Shown here: positions 6,372-9,450 of the stretch, piece by piece
Layout of the letters: the number at the start of each line of letters is the position of its first letter
How positions within the stretch are numbered: the first letter of the stretch is position 1
Assembly (NCBI GenBank): GCA_900553265.1
Contig: USDD01000095.1
Location: 1-9,450, forward strand
Length of the DNA stretch: 9,450 nt
Origin: an uncultured Eubacteriales bacterium
Lineage (GTDB): Bacteria > Bacillota > Clostridia > Christensenellales > Aristaeellaceae
Direction: 5' to 3'
The notes under the pieces: generated by a model
What the model was told of the DNA's origin: nothing
Databases searched by the model: none
What the model saw: only the letters and a program-made list of their open reading frames with translations
Translations under genes and position numbers: made by a program

Positions 6372-6520
6372 GATATGGGAGCGAAACCAGAACGAAGGAA
6401 AAAGGACTGCGAGTCGACCGTAAAATTCTTCCATACGCCCGGAGGCCGTCGCAGCGTTGCTGCCGCCGGGTTCTGCGATTGCCAAAGAGCGGGCACGGAT
6501 GTTCTGGCCGAATGAAAACC
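6372..6520. other. Gene-free stretch, nothing recognised
   Basis: Between the terminator and the decayed gene copy I see no start with a ribosome site, no repeat and no promoter worth calling. It may be further decayed sequence of the same origin as 6521-6662, but no similarity to the intact gene is visible here. Confidence 0.5.
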
Positions 6521-6662
6521 GATCAGCCACGGAACCAGCGCGGTATAGCTGCCAGCGCCGCCGCACAGCCTCGCCGGATGCTTCGGAAAAGCCGTTCATG
6601 GCCGCGAAGGTTCGCACCAGCGCGCGGGGCGCATATCCTGCGCACAGCGCTGCTTCGTCGGA
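6521..6662 (-). pseudogene. Degenerate partial copy of the 3' end of the DUF3810 gene
   Basis: This stretch aligns with 6708-6869, the last part of the adjacent intact gene. Shared runs include TTCGTCGGA, GCCGTTCATGG, GCGAAGGTTCGCACCAGCGC and GATCAGCCACGGAACCAGCG. Translated, it gives recognisable pieces: SDEA, ALVRTFAAMNGFSEASG and, in a second frame, TALVPWLI. Compared with the intact copy it has, in minus-strand order, about 8 bases deleted, 2 inserted and 14 deleted, so no single frame reads through. It begins about 20 bases after the intact gene's stop, in the same direction. It is a tandem partial duplication that has decayed; no function is expected. Together with the terminator and the blank stretch before it, this accounts for the 361-bp gap 6323-6683. 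Confidence 0.8.
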
Positions 6663-6683
6663 CACGAATCTGAGCCGAGACTG

Positions 6684-7748
6684 CTATTCCCACGCCTCCG
6701 GATGCTCGATCAGCCACGGAACCAGCGCGGCGTAGCTGTCGGCGCCGCGCAGGAGGAACCGACTGCGCGCGGTGCCGGACGCTTCGGAGAAGCCGTTCAT
6801 GGATGCGAAGGTTCGCACCAGCGCGGGGCGCATTTCCTGCGCGCAGCGCCGCCATGCGGATTCGTCGGACGCGCGCAGCCCGGCCATGGCGTAGCGCAAT
6901 GCCCAGAGCGCGGCGCTGTCCGCAAGCTCGCCGCCCGATGGGCGGCAGGCGATCCACGCGGCGATGTTGGCCGCGCCCTCGTCGGCGACGCCGAGGCGAT
7001 GCGCCAGCTCATGGCAGGCGATGAAGGGCAGCGCCGCGGCGGAGAGATTCGGACTGACCAGCGCCTCTCCCGTCCATGGCGAATAAAATCCCGCCAAATC
7101 CAGCGCGGCCATCCATTCCGGGTATCGTGCAAAGCGCACGGCGTTTTCGCTCACTCCCGCGTCAAAAGCGGCGTTCATCGCCTCCGCGGCCTGAAGCAGC
7201 GCGTTCTTCCCACCGGTGAAGCGGAGTTTCGAGGCGTTCAGCTCGTCGATCAGCCGAAGACAGAGCGTCTCCAGCTCGGCGGCGGTGGGGGAGAGGGCGG
7301 ATTCGGAGGGGAAATCGTTGCGCGGCGGATTGGAGAAGGCGTTCGTCGGAACGGGGGCGTCCTGTGCCGCAGTGCAGGTCTGCGCATGGGCAGCGTTCGG
7401 CGTTTCTTCAGCAACCTGCACCACCAAAACACGCTCCATGGGAACAAAGTATCCCGGCAGCCACGCGAGGACATAGACGGTCAGCAGGAGGGAGACGATC
7501 GCCGTCAGGCGCGCAAGACCTTTCTTCCAGCCCCGGCAAAAGCCCGCGGCGGCGCAGAGAATCAGCGCAAAGCCCAGCGGTTCCAGCAGCGGGAAAGGGA
7601 GCCTTTCGGAGAGCGATGCGGCGAGAGCGGCGAAGGGTCGGGCAATATGCGCGTGCCAGAAAATGGCGAAGGCTGGAAATGCGCGAAAGCCCGCCGCCAG
7701 CAGCAGGCTCGCGCCCGCAATACCCGCGATGCATTTCCATGGACGCAT
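6684..7748 (-). CDS. DUF3810 family membrane protein with HExxH zinc-protease motif
   Basis: A 354-residue protein of unproven function. Three hydrophobic segments lie near residues 7-27, 53-72 and 80-100. A low-complexity linker rich in P, A and N follows (about 113-155), then a helical domain with FYSPWTGEA (221-229), HELAH (246-250) and ADEGAANIAAWIAC (255-268). HExxH binds zinc in metallopeptidases, and E257 is a plausible third ligand. FYSPWTGEA and the HELAH-to-DEG block are hallmarks of DUF3810. The topology would place the catalytic domain outside or at the membrane; this is inferred. The start follows AAGGAGGG (7755-7762) six bases upstream. It seems to be transcribed alone, ending toward the bidirectional terminator. 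A decayed copy of its 3' end lies immediately downstream. Substrate and role are unknown. Confidence 0.88.
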   Translation of the reverse strand: MRPWKCIAGIAGASLLLAAGFRAFPAFAIFWHAHIARPFAALAASLSERLPFPLLEPLGFALILCAAAGFCRGWKKGLARLTAIVSLLLTVYVLAWLPGYFVPMERVLVVQVAEETPNAAHAQTCTAAQDAPVPTNAFSNPPRNDFPSESALSPTAAELETLCLRLIDELNASKLRFTGGKNALLQAAEAMNAAFDAGVSENAVRFARYPEWMAALDLAGFYSPWTGEALVSPNLSAAALPFIACHELAHRLGVADEGAANIAAWIACRPSGGELADSAALWALRYAMAGLRASDESAWRRCAQEMRPALVRTFASMNGFSEASGTARSRFLLRGADSYAALVPWLIEHPEAWE

Positions 7749-7890
7749 GCCGTGCCCTCCTTCGCGTTTGAAGCGGATTTGTCATTCTATGACCGGAATG
7801 GCCGCCGCTTTACAGAGCCGGCGAAGCCTTCAGCCAGCCGAATTCCTCTGACGAAAATCATCGGCGAACCGCCTTCGACTTTCCTGTATT

Positions 7891-7919
7891 ATTATCTTAT
7901 ATTTATATGTATAAATCAA
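7891..7919 (-). promoter_or_regulatory. Possible promoter of the DUF3810 gene
   Basis: On the minus strand TTGATT (7919-7914) and GATAAT (7896-7891) are 17 bases apart in an AT-rich patch. The predicted leader is about 135 bases, long for a simple gene. The AT-rich patch offers several alternative boxes, so the position is tentative. Confidence 0.4.
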
Positions 7920-7940
7920 ATGCAATGTCTGGAAGCGGCG

Positions 7941-7969
7941 TTGCAAAGTTTACATCCCGCGGATATAAT
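7941..7969 (+). promoter_or_regulatory. Sigma-A promoter of pgi
   Basis: TTGCAA (7941-7946) and a perfect TATAAT (7964-7969) are separated by 17 bp. Transcription should start near 7976, leaving a leader of about 27 bases before the pgi ATG. No operator is recognised. Confidence 0.8.
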
Positions 7970-7990
7970 GGAGCCAATCTATGGCATAAT

Positions 7991-7995
7991 GGAGG
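7991..7995 (+). promoter_or_regulatory. Ribosome binding site deciding the pgi start
   Basis: GGAGG lies seven bases before the ATG at 8003. It rules against an in-frame start at 7907, which would lie upstream of the promoter. Confidence 0.85.
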
Positions 7996-8002
7996 AATCA
8001 AT

Positions 8003-9409
8003 ATGAGCAATCGCATTCGTTTGGATGTCAATCCGATGATGGCGGAATACGTCGGCCCCCGGGGCATCGCCCGCGCCGAGCTGGACGGCATGATCCCCGC
8101 GCTGAAGCAGGCGCACGCGGCGGTGGAGGCCGGCCGCGGCAAGGGCATGCAGGGCTGGATGGATCTGCCCTACAATCAGGACGAAATCGTGGCCGAGATC
8201 GAAAAGGCCGCGGCGAAGGTTCGCGGCGAGTTCGAGGCCTTTGTGGTGCTGGGCATCGGCGGCAGCGCCCTCGGCCCCGCGGCGGTGCAGGCGGCGCTGA
8301 ACCATCTGCATTACAACGAGCTGCCCGCCGGGAAGCGCGGCGGCCCCCGGCTGTACATCGAGGACAACATCGATCCCGAGCGCATGGCCGCGCTGATGGA
8401 CGTGGTGGATCTGAAGAAGACCTGCTTCAATGTCATCACCAAGTCCGGCGGCACCGCCGAGACCATGAGCCAGTATCTGATCGTGACCGAGGCGCTGAAG
8501 GCGGCCTGCGGCGACGATTGGAAGAAGCACATCCTCATCACCACCTCGGAGACCAAGGGCTTCCTGATTCAGATCGCGAAGCGCGAGGGCTTCAAGACCT
8601 TCTACATTCCCGACGGCGTGGGCGGACGCTTCTCCGAGCTGTGCCCGGTGGGCCTGATCGCCGCGGCGGTCTGCGGCATCGACGTCCGCGGCCTGCTGGC
8701 GGGCGCGAAGGACATGGACGAGCGCTGCAAGACCGACGAGGTGTTCGCCAATCCGGCGCTGCTGGACGCGGGCCTGATGATGCTGGCCATGAACAAGGGC
8801 GCGAACATGTCCGTCATGATGCCCTATGCCGACAGCCTGAAGCTGATGGCCGACTGGTACGCTCAGCTGTGGGCCGAGTCCCTGGGCAAGAACGTGACAC
8901 TGGACGGCAAGCCCTGCAACGTCGGCCAGACTCCCATCAAGACGCTGGGCGTCACCGATCAGCACTCTCAGCTGCAGCTGTACACCGAGGGCCCCTTCGA
9001 CAAGGTCATCACCTTCCTGAAGGTGGAGAAGTTCCGCGCGACCACGCCCATTCCCCATGGCTGCGACGACATTCCCACCATTGCGTTCCTGGGCGGCAAG
9101 AGCCACAACCAGCTCATCGAGGCCGAGCGTCAGGGCACCGAGTACGCCCTGTTCAAGGCCCAGCGCATGTGCCAGTCCATCATTCTGCCCGAGGTCAATG
9201 CCGAGACCATCGGCCAGCTGCTGTACTTCTTCGAGCTGGTCACGGCCTACGCGGGCGCGCTGCTGAACATCAACACGTTCAACCAGCCCGGCGTGGAGGA
9301 ATCCAAGATCGCGGCCTACGCCGTGATGGGCTACGATTCCGAGGTGCACACCGCCAAGCGCGAGGAAATGAAGAACCGTCCCGAGCCGAAGGCCGAGTAC
9401 GTTCTGTAA
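8003..9409 (+). CDS. pgi: Glucose-6-phosphate isomerase
   Basis: Interconverts glucose 6-phosphate and fructose 6-phosphate in the cytoplasm (glycolysis and gluconeogenesis). The product has 468 residues, slightly longer than the roughly 450 of Bacillus-type enzymes and much shorter than the E. coli type. Motifs are VLGIGGSALGP (82-92) and TKSGGTAET (146-154) for phosphate binding, signature 1 GVGGRFSELCPVGL (205-218), E292 in ESLGK, H321 in DQHSQLQ, and signature 2 GALLNINTFNQPGVEESK (418-435) ending in K435. E292, H321 and K435 match the expected catalytic residues. It has its own strong promoter and a GGAGG ribosome site, and is probably a single-gene unit. Codons lean heavily to C- and G-ending forms such as CTG, GCC and ATC, which fits high expression; I have not counted them. 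Confidence 0.97.
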   Translation: MSNRIRLDVNPMMAEYVGPRGIARAELDGMIPALKQAHAAVEAGRGKGMQGWMDLPYNQDEIVAEIEKAAAKVRGEFEAFVVLGIGGSALGPAAVQAALNHLHYNELPAGKRGGPRLYIEDNIDPERMAALMDVVDLKKTCFNVITKSGGTAETMSQYLIVTEALKAACGDDWKKHILITTSETKGFLIQIAKREGFKTFYIPDGVGGRFSELCPVGLIAAAVCGIDVRGLLAGAKDMDERCKTDEVFANPALLDAGLMMLAMNKGANMSVMMPYADSLKLMADWYAQLWAESLGKNVTLDGKPCNVGQTPIKTLGVTDQHSQLQLYTEGPFDKVITFLKVEKFRATTPIPHGCDDIPTIAFLGGKSHNQLIEAERQGTEYALFKAQRMCQSIILPEVNAETIGQLLYFFELVTAYAGALLNINTFNQPGVEESKIAAYAVMGYDSEVHTAKREEMKNRPEPKAEYVL

Positions 9410-9423
9410 TTTTCGATAGGATA

Positions 9424-9450
9424 AAGGCCCGCCGTTCCTGAAAAATGGAA
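9424..9450 (+). terminator. Probable left arm of the pgi terminator, cut by the window end
   Basis: AAGGCCCGCCGTTCC (9424-9438) is followed by an A-rich loop and then GGAA at the last four bases, which pairs with TTCC (9435-9438). The position, 15 bases after the pgi stop, and the leading A-run match the style of the terminator at 6328-6371. The other arm lies outside the window, so this is a prediction. Confidence 0.5.

Noticed and set aside
6165..6665. A 166-codon minus-strand frame covering the decayed gene copy and the end of thrB
   Set aside because: Only its first part resembles DUF3810; it then shifts out of frame, runs through the terminator and reads antisense to thrB. It fits a pseudogene fragment, not a gene.
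7979..9349. A 456-codon open frame on the minus strand, antisense to pgi
   Set aside because: It is the shadow of a highly codon-biased gene; the product is rich in H, Q, G and A with no recognisable domain.

Overview
The window reads as chromosomal housekeeping DNA from a GC-rich bacterium (about 60-65% G+C by eye). A member of the Bacillota, class Clostridia, is the best guess. The hints are strong Shine-Dalgarno sites (GGAGG, AGGAG, AAAGGAG), sigma-A-type promoters with 17-bp spacers, a short Bacillus-type glucose-6-phosphate isomerase, and a DUF3810 membrane metalloprotease, a family common in Clostridia. This is inference from sequence style, not a database match.

Layout. Positions 1-232 hold no convincing gene. 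They carry three copies of a repeat and a perfect 14-bp stem-loop, and the third repeat copy runs into the end of asd. Positions 233-3732 are a leftward operon transcribed in the order hom, lysC, asd. Positions 3733-3872 are an AT-rich divergent control region with two overlapping promoters. Positions 3873-6322 are a rightward operon, thrC then thrB, closed by a terminator at 6328-6371 that should work in both directions. Positions 6372-6683 hold about 150 bp in which nothing is recognised, then a decayed partial copy of the 3' end of the neighbouring gene. Positions 6684-7748 encode, leftward, a three-helix membrane protein with an HELAH zinc-protease motif (DUF3810). Positions 7749-8002 hold two divergent promoters, and 8003-9409 encode glucose-6-phosphate isomerase, rightward. 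The last 27 bases look like the first arm of its terminator, cut by the window edge.

How the genes work together. The five amino-acid genes make up the whole route from aspartate to threonine: aspartokinase (lysC), aspartate-semialdehyde dehydrogenase (asd), homoserine dehydrogenase (hom), homoserine kinase (thrB) and threonine synthase (thrC). The common trunk is on one strand and the two threonine-committing steps on the other, and both operons start from the same roughly 50-bp stretch, which suggests joint control. The DUF3810 gene and pgi look like independent neighbours.

I found no phage, insertion sequence, CRISPR array, tRNA or rRNA, and no clearly new multi-gene system. The most unusual items are the repeat and stem-loop cluster at the left edge, the face-to-face promoters with regularly spaced CACT motifs, the homoserine dehydrogenase without a normal ACT domain, and the degenerate tail duplication beside the DUF3810 gene.
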